From Ignelater luminosus (Eukaryota; Arthropoda; Insecta; Coleoptera; Elateridae): a stretch of DNA of 64,000 nucleotides. Where the stretch lies: the NCBI GenBank assembly GCA_011009095.1, contig VTPC01090693.1, positions 86,503 to 150,502 on the forward strand. Direction: 5' to 3'. Below the pieces are notes generated by a model. That model saw only the letters and a program-made list of their open reading frames with translations. It ran no database searches and was not told where the DNA came from. Both the position numbers and the translations under genes were made by a program. Positions within the stretch are counted from its first letter, which is position 1. Each line of letters opens with the position of its first letter. Shown piece after piece: positions 45,171 to 57,130 of this stretch.

Positions 45171-48052
45171 ACAATCAAAAAGTTCCAGCTCATTTAACTG
45201 CATTACATTATAGCCTTCAGCAAAATATTATTTTTTTACCTATCACTCATTAGATCTACCCTTTTATCTACTTTTCCGCAACGTTTCAGACGCTTTAGAT
45301 TATAGATTTATTTTTTCTCGTTTCATTGTTTCTCTTCGTTTACTAAAACTTACATTTTCGTCATTGCAGTAGAGTGATGACTGATGTAGGTCATCAAAAA
45401 ATGAGTAGAAGGGTATAAGAGTTCATTTAGGAAATTCTCCGATGACTACAACCAAAGAAGTCTCACTCTAGACATCTCTATATCTTTTCTAGACCTTACA
45501 ACATGTTTTTCATTTTCTTCTTTCTATAAAGAGTACTAATCACTGCTGCTGTATACGACACTTAAAATTATAAAATTATAAATATATTTGGCGGCGTATT
45601 TCAAACAGTATCATAGTCATAGTCATGAGCAGCGAAAGAAGAAAAACAGAACAAATAAAGTTGGAAAAATAGAAAAACTGGAAGTCAAAAAATATCAAGT
45701 TCTTTCTTTTCCTGGCTGTTGTTCTTTGTTAGGTGAGAACAGTTTTCTAATCACTTTACCTTGGATTTTTTTAGATTCATTTCCATAAGAGTTTCTGTTT
45801 GTTAAAGCTCGTATCTTTTTGATTGCTACTGATTTGTAGCTTTTTCCAATCTTTATATTGTTTATATATCCAATTCCTAGTTTATTTCAATTTTTGCGAT
45901 ATCTTCATTCCATGAATTCAATTCTACCAAAGCAGTTTAAGATATCTTCTCTGTCTTTGGCCTTCTCGAGTTTTAAGCTTCATACTTATTTGTACAAAGT
46001 TGAGCCAAAATTGCTAAGGTTAGTATATAGTAGCCATTTTCTCTAGTCTCTTTTGCTAAATCGCTGTTTGGAATTCCCAGCTAATTATTCAGTCAAAGCT
46101 CATTACGACTTTATTCTTGCCCACTAGAAAAATTTCTTTTCAAGCTTAGATAAACGATCTTAGGCAATTAGATGAGAAATTAAATAACAAATTTATCAGT
46201 CTGTTTTCAATACAGTTTACTAATTTCAATCTATGAAAACATAATTGTAATTTATCCAGCAAAAACTTTCACAAATTTTAATGTCTACTTCTGATTTTAC
46301 ATTTTTAATAATTCACCGCCATTTAGCAACCAAAATATTACTGTTCATAAAAATTTTACGCGTTTGGAATTATTTTAGCAATCTAATTTTAGAACGTAAA
46401 AGTTTCTGACAACAATTTTAAATAAAACTGGAATAATTTCTTCGTTTGCAGAAAAAGTGAAAATCCAATTATTTCAAAGTAAAATGGCATTTCGAAAATT
46501 TCATAATAAAATTTCATTCTGTTTTATATATATGAAACTAAATGCGTGTATTACACATAAACCATGAGAATGAACTTTAAAACAATAAGATTTTTAGAAT
46601 TTATGTGCCCCCAAAAAATCTAATAAAATGCTACAAGTTATAATTTCCATTTTCACCTTCCCTATTACATGTAATAAAAGTAAACTGTAAAAACTTTTGA
46701 GCGTGCCAGTCCTTCATTGAAATACAAATACTACTATTGTATTAGCTGTTAGCAGAAAAGTATACTTCTGGAAAGAGAGAAACAAGGGGTGGTGTACAAG
46801 AGACGGGGCGGAGAAGGATTTAAATTAGTGAACTTGTTCATTGCCGTGAAAGTTTCATGAAACATAATAAGGTTTCAGGCTGAAAACGTATTTTAACTAA
46901 TATTAGCAGGTTCACGCAACTTCCGGCTCTCGTAGGCGGCGTGTATTTTGTGTTTTGTATTTGCTTCATGGCGTTTAATTTCTGTTTTGTAGTTTCTTTT
47001 TCAACGAGCCAAGGAGGCGCACGGTAATAAAATACCACATTTGAGTTAATTGGAATGTAGAGGGCTCTGCTTTGGCTATCGATTTTTCCGCGTAATCTAA
47101 TTTGGACACCCAAGGTTTTGCACAGAATTACTTGATTGTTTTGCTGTATTCACTCCTATTTTGGTCTTGATTAGTGGCTTTTGGCCTTTTAATAAATAAT
47201 TTACCTGTAAAGGAGGGTGCGATTTGCATTTTTAGACTGTTCGTTCTCGAATGGATTTAAATTGACCAATTACACAATATTAAGCACTTAGTTTTTTAAC
47301 AATGGTTTTAGTAATTTAGTCAAATTCATCGCTTTCAGAAGCAAATATAAATTACATTTACAACTAAAAATATAAAAATACACATGAAAAAGGATCTAAT
47401 AATCTGCTTCAATTACTTGGATACCCACAATAAAGAGCTTCATTACCTTGAAATTGCAAGTAGCATATTCTCTTTCATCTAATAAATAGCTCAACTTCGC
47501 TATTGTACTTTAACATCGTCTGCTTTATTTATAGAATTTATAAAATCTACGTTAATTACCTTGATAAAACTATTTTCTATAATATATTCCCTTATTTAAA
47601 TTTTAAATTATAACTAAATCTTGTGTTACAACTTCTATCGGTTATTGCTTTAGTTATTTCTGCAACTGAATTTAAGTAATTTAATTACAATTGTATCAAT
47701 AACTATCTTCTCCTCTGAAAATTCAATTTTACTTATTATTACCAGTTTTGTAACCTCATGATAATATAAAATTTCTAAGCCGAAAGTGCATATGTAAAGG
47801 TTTCTTTCTCATTAAATAATTGTGTTTACCCTCATCACGAAGCTTTCAGCATTATGCTACTAAAATACCATCACATTAATTCAAACAGAAATCTTCAGAT
47901 TCAGGTCGTGCTTTACAAGCGGAACATTTTATCCATGCATTTCGGTTAACAGAGCTTCAGTCTTTTTATAGAATAGTCAATATTGTTACATCCTCTAGCT
48001 GAATTTAATGATTTGTATCATTGCTATAAATACATATTTTCCCATACCGTAA
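45171..48052. other. Intron sequence; G/C-richer block at 46840-47110
   Basis: Mainly AT-rich with no coding motif. At 46840-47110 the composition rises (GTTCACGCAACTTCCGGCTC, GTAGGCGGCGTG, AACGAGCCAAGGAGGCGCAC) without any repeat signature. This might be conserved noncoding sequence. Confidence 0.4.
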
Positions 48053-48054
48053 TA

Positions 48055-49253
48055 CGAGGGTGGTCTGAAAAGTTTCCGACCTAACAAAGATACAAGACAT
48101 TTTTTCTGAAAATTTTTTTTTATTTTTCAACATAGTCTCCTTGTAACTCTACACACTTCTCCCAGCGATGCTCCCATCTCTGTAACCCGTCCAAATAGTA
48201 CTCGGCATTTTTCTCTGCAAAATAATTGTTCACGAAGGTGATTGCCTCTTCATTTGACGAAAATCTTTGTCCTCCGAGCGCAATTTTTTGATGAGGGAAC
48301 AAAAGGAAGTCGCTTGGGGCTAGATCTGGTGAGTAAGGCGGATGGTCAAGCAGTTCAAACCGTAATTCGTGGATTCTGCCTTGAGCTTGTCAAGTAATGA
48401 TGCATAGTATGCTCCTGTAATGGTTTTTCCTTTTTGAAGATAATCGATTAAAATAACTCCATGACTATCCCAAAAAACAGTCGCCATCACTTTCCCAGCC
48501 GAAAAAACAGTTTTTGCTTTTTTTGGAGCCGGTTCCCCCTTTGCAGTCCACTGTTTGGACAATATGTTTGTTTCGGGCGTATAATGGTGTATCCAAGTTT
48601 CATCTACAGTATTTAATCGGCGCCAAAACTCGGATTTATTTCGCCTAAACTGCGCCAAAAGAGCGTTGGAAATATTCATTCGAACACGTTTTTGGTCTAA
48701 CGTGAGCAAACGCGGCACCCAACGCGCGGACAGCTTTCTCATGCCTAAATGTTGATTTAATATGTGACAAACACGTTCTTTTGACATGTTCATAACCTCT
48801 GCTATCTCTCTCACTTTAATTCGGCGGTCGTCTAGCACCATTTGGTGAACTTTGGCGATGTTTTCGTCGGTAGTTGCAGTTTTTGGACGTCCCGAACGTT
48901 CATCGTCTCCCAAGCTCTTACGGCCACGTTTAAATTCAGCAGCCCAAAATTTCACTGTGGTAAATGATGGTGCAGAGTCCCCATACACAGAATCCATCTC
49001 ATCTTTTATTTGCGAAGGCGTATTGCCTTTCAAAAACAAATATTTAATGACAGCTCGATACTCGATTTTGTCCATTTTCACAAAAAAACTCACATCAATT
49101 CATTCAAACGACTGTTACATAAAAACTGCGCGTCCAAAATGGCTGAAACTTTGGTGAGTAACTGTCAACAGATGAACAACGAAATTCAGTAGCTTTTATT
49201 TACGAGTGCTTCCATCTTCACGTTGAGGTCGGAAACTTTTCAGACCACCCTCG
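48055..49253 (-). mobile_element. mariner element, copy 2, both ends present, internal deletion
   Basis: Both ends read CGAGGGTGGTCTGAAAAGTT then TCCGACCT (48055 and, inverted, to 49253) with TA on each side (48053-48054 and 49254-49255). The length of 1199 bp is about 90 short of full size. It is the same family as 28914-30038. Confidence 0.92.
48120..49075 (-). pseudogene. mariner transposase, copy 2, catalytic region deleted
   Basis: ATG at 49075 begins MDKIEYRAVIKYLFLKGNTP. The HTH half and the first catalytic Asp (TVDETWIHHYTPET) are intact. Compared with copy 1, 94 bases corresponding to about 29232-29325 are missing at about 48377. The deletion removes the HQDNAPSH motif with the second catalytic Asp and shifts the frame. 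YSPDLAPSD lies beyond the shift. The end keeps the normal stop after GDYVEK. Confidence 0.9.
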
Positions 49254-50859
49254 TAACATGTTGAGAATTAATTGAATATGAGTATAAATCAAATCAGATT
49301 TATTTCTTGTTACCTGACTTGGTAAGATTTGATGATTCATCCATAACTTTCTCTGACTCAAAATTCAGCATTAGAAATTGTAACCCTTTTGTTACTCCGT
49401 AGTAAGTATTTCAACTGCTTGTTGACTTTAATCCCAACTGCAGAGACTTAGACCAATGAGGTCGATTTTCATACAGAAAAGTAACCTTACAGGTCCTACT
49501 TTTCTCAATTCGGCAGCAATCTCAACGACCAGTCGTTAAGCTTTGAAAAAATGAAGTGAATCTTTTTTACAAACCTCAGTACTGTTCACTATTTATGGTT
49601 CATGACTTCAAAACATTGTTTGGACTAGCACTAATAGCTCAGTAAATGAAAGATGAATCTCGTCTTAACCCCCAACTAATTTCTGAAAACAAATTTAAGC
49701 AAGAAAGCTAGGCAGAAGGTAGCATTCGTTGACGTCGACTTCAGCTATTCTGCTTCGGTTTATAGAGTTTTCTGTTTTACTGTCGAGCGATGAAGAAGAA
49801 GCAATCGCACTTGTACTGTGACCAACTTCTTCTTTCGAAGGCGTCTGAAACGAAAATTAATACTAGTTGGACTTATCAATAATAGCTGTACATGTTAGCG
49901 ATTTTACTTTCTGCTGTCATACGTTGAATGCATTATGAAAGCCAACAGTATCTTTGAAAATGGTGTATGCTCGTCCCACTGTAGTTCACATATTGAGTTA
50001 TGAACAAGTGTTAAGAATTAAACTCCCGAAAACGGCGTTTAAGAATAATTTACAAGCTATCCTTACTTAGTCAAAACATTTATTGCTTATTGTGTTGATT
50101 TCGAGGTGTGGAGAAGTCCTGCCTTTTCTGACTTTTACGATTCGTTTCACTTCCTAGATTCCTCTTTTCTACGGCATATATTTTTTATTTATCTCGTTCT
50201 CGGTTTGCCTGATGTTCTGTTGCCTTGGCATTTTCACACTATTCTTGTTATTCATATCATCGCAGCTGTGGTTCTTTTATGTAATTGTAGATTGGCAGCA
50301 CCGCTGCTGTTTTTTCTTAATGTTCTTAATTCCTAATGTAGTCCCTTCTAGATTTATTGATCAACCTTCTAAGGTATTATTTTCGTAGCCCGAAGCTGTT
50401 TTTTGTGTGACTCAATGAGCTTCCATGACGTTAAAGTTGGAATATAAGTTGGCTCGTAGTTCTTTAGACCGTCAGCTTACTTCACTTGCGAACATCCTTG
50501 TGATTAGGAGGAAAAAGTGTTTTAGAGCGTAGAAAAGTTTTGACGTAGTTTTGATTGTAATTTTTTCATCATCTTTTCTAAGCAATTCATTTCTCCTTTT
50601 TTGACTAGGACAACACTGCAGAATGTATGAAATATAGTAAATGAAACCTCTAAAGCAAACATCAATGCTGTGGTTGAATTTAGTTGACTAAATACTTAAA
50701 AATGTGTATTCCGATGTTTAGATATCTATGAGAAAACCAACGTCTTCGACGAATTGATGAAGACAGCTGTCTTATCTCTATCAATAACGGTAATCATCAA
50801 ATGATTAAATTAGCGAACCAAACAAATTAAGTAGGTCAAACATCTGGGCGAGAGAGGCA
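49254..50859. other. Intron sequence, no gene confirmed
   Basis: AT-rich. A stretch near 49780-49810 (+ frame SSDEEEAIALVL) recalls the start of Harbinger-type proteins, but nothing follows that would support this. Confidence 0.4.
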
Positions 50860-50929
50860 ACATAAACTGGGACACATTGAGGAACAACCGACAACAAATA
50901 AATATAGCGGAATAGAGAGAATTGAAAAT

Positions 50930-51500
50930 ATGTTTACAAAGATTAACCAAAAATTAGCGGAAATGAACGGGAAAATAGATGAAAACACGCAAAAAATGAA
51001 AAAAGTAATAGCTGATAACGAACAACTAAAAAAACTACAAAGAAGCACAAAGCACAGATAGAGTCCATGGACAGGAAAATGAGAAAGAAAAATATGATAA
51101 TAAAAGGTGTGGAAGATGAAGAGACCGAAGCGGCAGATGGAACAAAACAAAGTAGGCGGAAATCCTGAACAAACTAGGAGCTATGACAAAAATGGATGAA
51201 GACATTGATGAAATATGACTAATAGGAACTTATAATAGAAGCCTAACAGACCGATAATAGTGAAGCTGCTAAAAACTAAAGCAGAAAGAGAAATACTAAG
51301 TAGAATCAATAACCTCAAAGGAACAAAAATATGGAATATAACTACTCAATAAAAGTTCAAAACGAAAGAAGAAAACTAATACCACATCTAAAACAAGCAC
51401 GGAGAAAAGGTGAAAAAGCGCAAGTGAGATATGACAAACTGGTGATCAATAGTAAGACATGCAGAATAGAAGAACTGGAAGCGAATGGAAAAGATGAATA
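50930..51500 (+). pseudogene. LINE ORF1 (coiled coil plus RRM-like, L1 ORF1 type), broken
   Basis: MFTKINQKLAEMNGKIDENT then QKMKKVIADNEQLKK is a coiled coil. KMRKKNMIIKGVEDEETEA and EILNKLGAMTKMDEDIDEI follow, with VKLLKTKAEREILSRINNLK, RRKLIPHLKQARRKGEKAQV and RYDKLVINSKTCRIEELEA. This order matches L1-type ORF1 nucleic-acid chaperones (RxxNIxIxGxxE, IxxxxRxG, RPIIVKF, REEILK, RR-L-P-LK-AR). The protein would coat LINE RNA. At least three stops or shifts are present. Confidence 0.75.
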
Positions 51501-51615
51501 AATAAAAAAAAGCAACCAGAACTATAGGTGAAAAGTCACCGGAAAATAATCAAATTCGAAAGACAATCAGAACACAATATTCAAAAAACTAATAAGAAGA
51601 ACAAAGGAATGGGAA

Positions 51616-54382
51616 ATGGACAATGCAAATGAAAAGGTTAACGAGACGGAAACGAACCAAAAAATTGTATATAAGAGAGCAAAACAAAAAAAAAGTGATA
51701 ACAATAAAGACAGGACGGGAAATAAGAAAAAAAAAACAATTATAAAAATATATTATAACAGAAAGAGAAAAGATGATATAAATATCAGCATAGTTGCACT
51801 ACAGGAAATAAGATGGCAAGGCAAAGGAGAAATAAAAGCGAAGGCGTTGCAAATATATTTAGAAGAGAAAGGAGGGCAAAAAAGCATAGCATTTATAGTA
51901 TTCGGAACGATGAGTGAAAGAATAATTGAAATAAGATTAATAAATGGAAGAATGGCATATATGAGAATACAAATGGATCCATATAACCTTTCATTAGTAA
52001 ATGTTTACGCACCTACAGATAATGCAGAAGAAAAGAAAGAAAAGTTTTATAAAGAGGTGAAGAAAGAATACACAACAATCCCGAAAGAAGATGCAATAAT
52101 AATACTGGAGACCTCAATGCCCAAATAGGTATAGAGAAATATTTAGAAAGCGTAGCAAGAAAACATACAATACATAAAGTAACAAATGATAATGGACACA
52201 AACTATGCTAATTAACTGCGAGCAATAACATGATAGTAAGCAGTACGAAATTCAAGCATCCCAAGGAACATAAAATAACTTGGACATCAGCAGATCAAAA
52301 ACTTCAAACTCAAATTGATCATGTACTGATTACGCGGAGGAGACAGTCATCGATATTGGATGGAAGAACATACAGAGGAGCATGCACAGACTCGGATTAT
52401 AGCATGGTTGTAGGAAAGTTAAAATTAAAAGAGAAATAAAAGGATGCGAAGAGAAATAAAATTAAAAACGTGAGACGTAGAGAAGCTAAAGACGGAAGTA
52501 AAGAAACAAGAAGAATACAGAAAAGAGATAAACAAAATAATCAGAGCACAGCGTGAAGAGGAAGATATAGAAGAAGTATGAACATGAACATAGCAACAGA
52601 GAAATCGGCTAGAAAAACAATAAAATACAAAAGGTGGAAAAACTAAGAAGGAATAGTGTAATGAGAGCTATAGAGAAGTGATGGAAAAAAATTGAAGTAA
52701 GAATTAAAAGGATCGGAACACAACAAAGAACATAGAGAAAATTATGAAAAAATGCGAAGAGGATGCAACAAAATAGTTAAGAGTAGTAAGAAGGAATGGA
52801 TCGAAAGTGAAATGGAATAGATAAAAAAGGAAAACAACAGAAAGAACGCAAGAAGCTTTTACAGAAAAGTATAAACCAAAGATAAGAGGAATTAAAAATA
52901 AAGAAGAAAAGAGTGTACAGACAGAGGAAGAGATTAAAGAAGTATGGATAAACTACTTTAAAGAAATACTAAATGAAGAACAAGCAGCAGAAGAAATAAT
53001 AATAGCTACAGGAGAGGAAAGTATGGAAATAGAAGAACCAACATTAGAGGAAGTAAGACAAATAATAAGCAGGAGTCGTAATGCAAAACCCCCTGATGCA
53101 GATAAAGTAAGTGTGGAACTACTGAAATATAGTGATGAATCATTAAATGAACAAATGCATAAGTAATTAACAAATATATGGAAGGAGAAAAGAAAGATAG
53201 TAGAAATACATAAAAAAAGGAAGCCAACAAGAATGTACAAACTACAGAGGCATTACACTACTATCAACGACGTATAGTGCCAACGACAACAATACAAAAT
53301 AGAATACGGCAAGTAACAAGTAGTAAAATTGGACAATTCGGCTTTACAAAAGGAAAATCCACAACAGACGCACAGTTAAAAAATTGTTGAAAAAGCGTAT
53401 CAATACACAATGAACATTGAACTAATGTTCATAGATTTCCAAAGAACGTTTGACTCTATAAGTAGAAATAAAGTAATACATGCAAATAGAAAAATGGAAA
53501 TACCAGCAAAATTAATAGAACTAGTAACAGTGACCACGAGAGACTCAAAAGAATGTATCAAAATCAATGGAGCACGGACAGAGCCCTAGAATACATAACG
53601 ATAAAAGATAATAAAGGAGCATTAAGAACAGGAGGAGACCAACTAATAGCATACGCAGACTTAGTAATTATTACCAAACGAAGGGAAATAATGTCTAAAA
53701 CGTTAAACGAAATAATGGAAGAAGGTAGAAAAGTAGGGTCAAAGTTAAATGTGAGTAAAACGAGAGTAATGAGGATTGGAAAACAGAATAATAAAATTAA
53801 GGAAATTAAAATAAGAACTTACACTTTTGAGGTAGTAGAAAAATCTGGGCAACTTAATAATCAATGACGGTAGTAGTGATTTGGAAATAAAAAAGAAAAT
53901 AGTGACAGCAACAGAGCATTATCTGCAAACAAAAAGCTATTCAACAGTAAAGCACTCAGAAAAAAACACTAAATTCAAAATATACAAAACGCTTATAAGA
54001 CCATCAATGTAGGGCAGAGACAATATCAATGACAAAGAAAGTTGAAAAAAATATAGGAATAGCAGAAAGAGAACTATTAAGAGCAATAGTGGGACCAAAG
54101 AAAATAAATAAGAACGAATACAGAAGAAGAACCATTGAAAAAATAAAAGAAGAATATAGCGGCGATATTATTAAGAGGATAAAGGAACCGAAAGCAAAAT
54201 GGTATGGCCATATACTAAGATCAGAAGAAAACAACATCAGAAAGATAATAATAAACAGACAACCAGCGGGGAAACATGGAAGAGGCAGACCTAGGTCAAA
54301 CTGGCTGAAGGTAGTCAGAGAGGATTTAGCAAGGGCACGGATCGTAAATATAGGGGAAAGAGTAAAGGACAGAAAGAAATAG
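51616..54382 (+). pseudogene. LINE ORF2 (endonuclease plus reverse transcriptase), broken
   Basis: Endonuclease: ISIVALQEIRWQGKGEIKAK (catalytic Glu in LQEIRW), LSLVNVYAPTDNAEEKKEKF, then a shift where GDLNAQIG should be, KHPKEHKITWTSADQKLQTQ and IDHVLI with SDYSMVV (SDHxxV expected). RT: NYRGITLLSTTY-like text near 53240, FGFTKGKSTTDA (53340), LMFIDFQRAFDSI (53423), then GDQLIAYADLVIITKRREIM, where YADD is altered to YADL. The C-terminal block is ELLRAIVGPKKINKNEYRRR, KWYGHILRSEENNIRKIIIN and GRGRPRSNWLKVVREDLARA. Both the active-site change and the stops show it is inactive. Confidence 0.85.
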
Positions 54383-54490
54383 AAAAAGATATGTGAAACA
54401 ATTAAATAAATATTATGTAAAAGGATTGATCAATGCAAGAAAAAGATCTAGAAAGCTTAGCGACGAAATCTCCAAGGAGATGTATAAGCC

Positions 54491-54525
54491 ATGATAATAA
54501 TAATAATAATAATAATAATAATAGA
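54491..54525. repeat. (ATA)n microsatellite, tail of the LINE
   Basis: About eleven ATA units follow directly on the LINE 3' sequence. GCCATG occurs just before and just after the run. Confidence 0.9.
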
Positions 54526-56950
54526 TAGCCATGGTGTATCGAGCAATCTCCTTTACGGTCAACGACCAATTGAGGTGATTTATAGTAAACGAATAACACC
54601 CTCGCAAAAAATGGTTTTTGGTGCCTCATCATTTCTACAAGCTCACAAAGCTGTGCCACGTTTGACTAAATTCTGATTGGTAAAACACTGAAACTGACCA
54701 TTAACTCCTACCCATATATAGTTTTTGAAAGCTGATCAAGTCCAGAAAACATTTTATTCTTCATATTATTTTCATTTTAAGATTTTAAACAAAAAGTGTC
54801 AAGGAAGTCGTGACCATAGTGCTTTTCCTAATGTGACACTCGTTCTTAAATGAGCTTTTTCTGCAATACCTGTTATCACTTTATACCGTTGTAAAGCTCA
54901 TAAATCGCTCTGCAACTATTAAAAGAGCGTTTTGCCAAATTTTGCTTACAGCATGCCCAAATTATTTTGCTACATGTAGGTAGGCAACACATTCGGCACC
55001 CAATATGTAACTTTTATTTATTAACTTTCTTTAAATAAATAAAGTTCAAAGTCATAGAAGACAGAATATCATTACAGGTAACATAACTGTTTGTACTGGG
55101 CTATAATAAGACTAGTTCCGATAACAATTAATTTGATTATTATTGAATAATCTAAAAACCATGCGAAAGACAAAAGCTTCTTTTTACTTCAGATACCTAT
55201 TGCCCAAATTAAACTTTCTTTGCAGTTATCCAGCGACAAGATACAAATGATTTGTTTAGACTGGTATGATTGGGACAGACCTGTCGCGACGATTAATGCG
55301 TAGTACCCAACTTTTGTTCTAATGTACCATGTTAAATGTAATTTAGTAAGTACAATGTCTGTTACCTCTTAGAGCAGAGGTGATATGACCTTGATAACCA
55401 GAATGTATCTAATATCAATTTGTCAGTTTTTGGATACTTGAAATACTTACCATTCTGTCTAAAGTATATGAAAATGCAAATCTAAACTCTTACGTTTCTC
55501 TCTTTAACTGGAGGATTCAATCATTTTTGACAAAAGACCTAACGGAAGATATACTTACATTTATTTTTTGTCTTTGCTTTTGTTCGGGTTTTCAAAACAA
55601 GAACAATCTACTTAGTGGTTTGAATATTTGAAAGTATAGTAGATTGCATGGAAGTATCTACCATAAAATCCTACAGATTTCGATACAGAACATGGCAAAG
55701 AAATTGGGATAAACTCCCTTTTCAATTAAAAATCTTAGAATGTACCCAATTACCGTATTCAACCTTAGAGTCTAAAGCATCTACTAGAAAACAGTACTAT
55801 CCATTCCCCTACTATCTCTACAATCAAATCGAACCTTCTAATCCAGAAGGTAGGTTGCGTATCTAATAAAACCCTTAACAAATTTAGCTATCACCATCCG
55901 TTTTCTTCTTTAATTTAGGAATTTATAGAAACTATACTGTAATTCTTATTCGGTGTATCTTTTGGTTTTTCTTAATAGGTTGACTAACTTCCCTAAAAGA
56001 AAGATTGGCAGATTAAATTTACAAGACGATAATCAAAACCAAAATAGATAAAATGTCAACACTGTTAGTCTTTTTGCGACAATAATTGTTGTCTTGTCAT
56101 TTCTAGGCAATAAGGCACAAGAAATCGTTTCCTTCTCAAGGCAAGTTGCAACATAGGCAGCACTTCAGACTAACTTAAAGCATCTTATTCTAGTTGTAAG
56201 ACAGTATCTTCCATAACAAGCTTTTCTAATAAGAGCCTTAATTTAATAATTTTTCTTTGTAATGAAGCTCAAGGCATTAGCGTCTTACAAGAGATATCCT
56301 AAGTAAGTTATATTATAATACTAGAATTTCTGATGATTATTTGATGGTTGGGTACGTAGTAAAGCTCTTTCCACGAGTAAATCATCTTCTTGCCATTTGA
56401 GAGGTACAGTTTGGCGTGTTTGTTATGGACATGGAAAGAGGACAGAAACCATCTAAATACTCTTTCTTTCAAGAAACAAGATTAGCTGGGAATCATAGAA
56501 CTGGTTGACGATGACCTTCTATATCTTAAAACAAAAAACATTATTCTTTCGAACAAAACGGTTAGTCTGGTTCTTACAGAAAAGATCAAAGTTTCTATAG
56601 AGCTTTACGGAACAAAATCTAGTGTACTGTTACTTGGGTTGAGGTTTTCTTCTCCTTGTCGACCAAATGCATAAATGACTTTTTTCGGCTTTAATCTTAA
56701 ACGGCGGCTGATTTACAGAGGGCAGCAAATACATGTAATAAATATACAGACGTGCGCACTAGCACAGCGTCACGAGCAGTTTCAGTACTAGAAAATGTTT
56801 TAAAGATAAAAAATAACGTCAACATTGTCAAAACACGAATTTTTTGTTGTCGCTATTAAAAGACTATAGAAAGACAAGAAGTACATAGTGGAAAATGGTT
56901 TTGACTTTAACAAACTGACCCTGAGACGGCAAGAGTAACATACAAAATCA
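54526..56950. other. Intron sequence, no gene seen
   Basis: AT-rich. The + frame 55648-55866 has no recognisable motif and no splice signals suggesting an exon. Confidence 0.5.
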
Positions 56951-56954
56951 AATC

Positions 56955-57130
56955 GTAATTGTTTCTGCTGCTGGAAAGCACCAGAGGCCTTTGTAGGCGT
57001 GGGCCTTTTCGGTCAGAATGGAGTTTAGTAATTTGGAAGGCGAACGCTGCTGCACACGGCCAAGGATGGAATGGGGAGCATTTGATAGCAAACTCCTCGG
57101 GACATGTCTGGCCTGCTCGGCCCGGATCCG
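56955..57130. repeat. Dispersed repeat family B, copy 2
   Basis: Shares with 31290-31475 the ordered blocks GAGGCC...GTAGGC, TTTTCGG, GAACGCTGCTGCA, CAAGGATGG, GCAAAC and GTCTGGCCTGCTCGGC. The minus strand is open across it (57208-56948), but the protein matches nothing I know and copy 1 does not keep the frame. Confidence 0.6.

Larger units (their letters stand above)
50860..54524 (+). mobile_element. LINE with ORF1, ORF2 and (ATA)n tail, near full length but dead
   Basis: Order on the + strand: ORF1 remnant (50930-51500), endonuclease (51760-52440), linker, reverse transcriptase (52920-53870), C-terminal part (54029-54382), then an (ATA)n tail from 54491. A simple-repeat tail in place of poly(A) is usual for RTE- and CR1-related LINEs. 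The purine bias of the + strand is strong throughout. Stops and frameshifts are frequent. The 5' boundary is approximate. Confidence 0.85.

Noticed and set aside
49780..49815. SSDEEEAIALVL text resembling the start of Harbinger-type transposases
   Set aside because: Only about a dozen residues match and nothing downstream continues the family.
52953..54237. Several hydrophobic minus-strand frames that look like membrane proteins
   Set aside because: They are antisense shadows of the purine-rich LINE ORF2; Phe/Ser/Leu richness follows from base composition.
54402..54676. Frames with runs of Leu, Tyr or Ile
   Set aside because: Translation of the (ATA)n tail of the LINE.
55648..55866. 72-codon open frame considered as a host exon
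   Set aside because: No known domain and no acceptor/donor pair that would join in phase with exons B and C.
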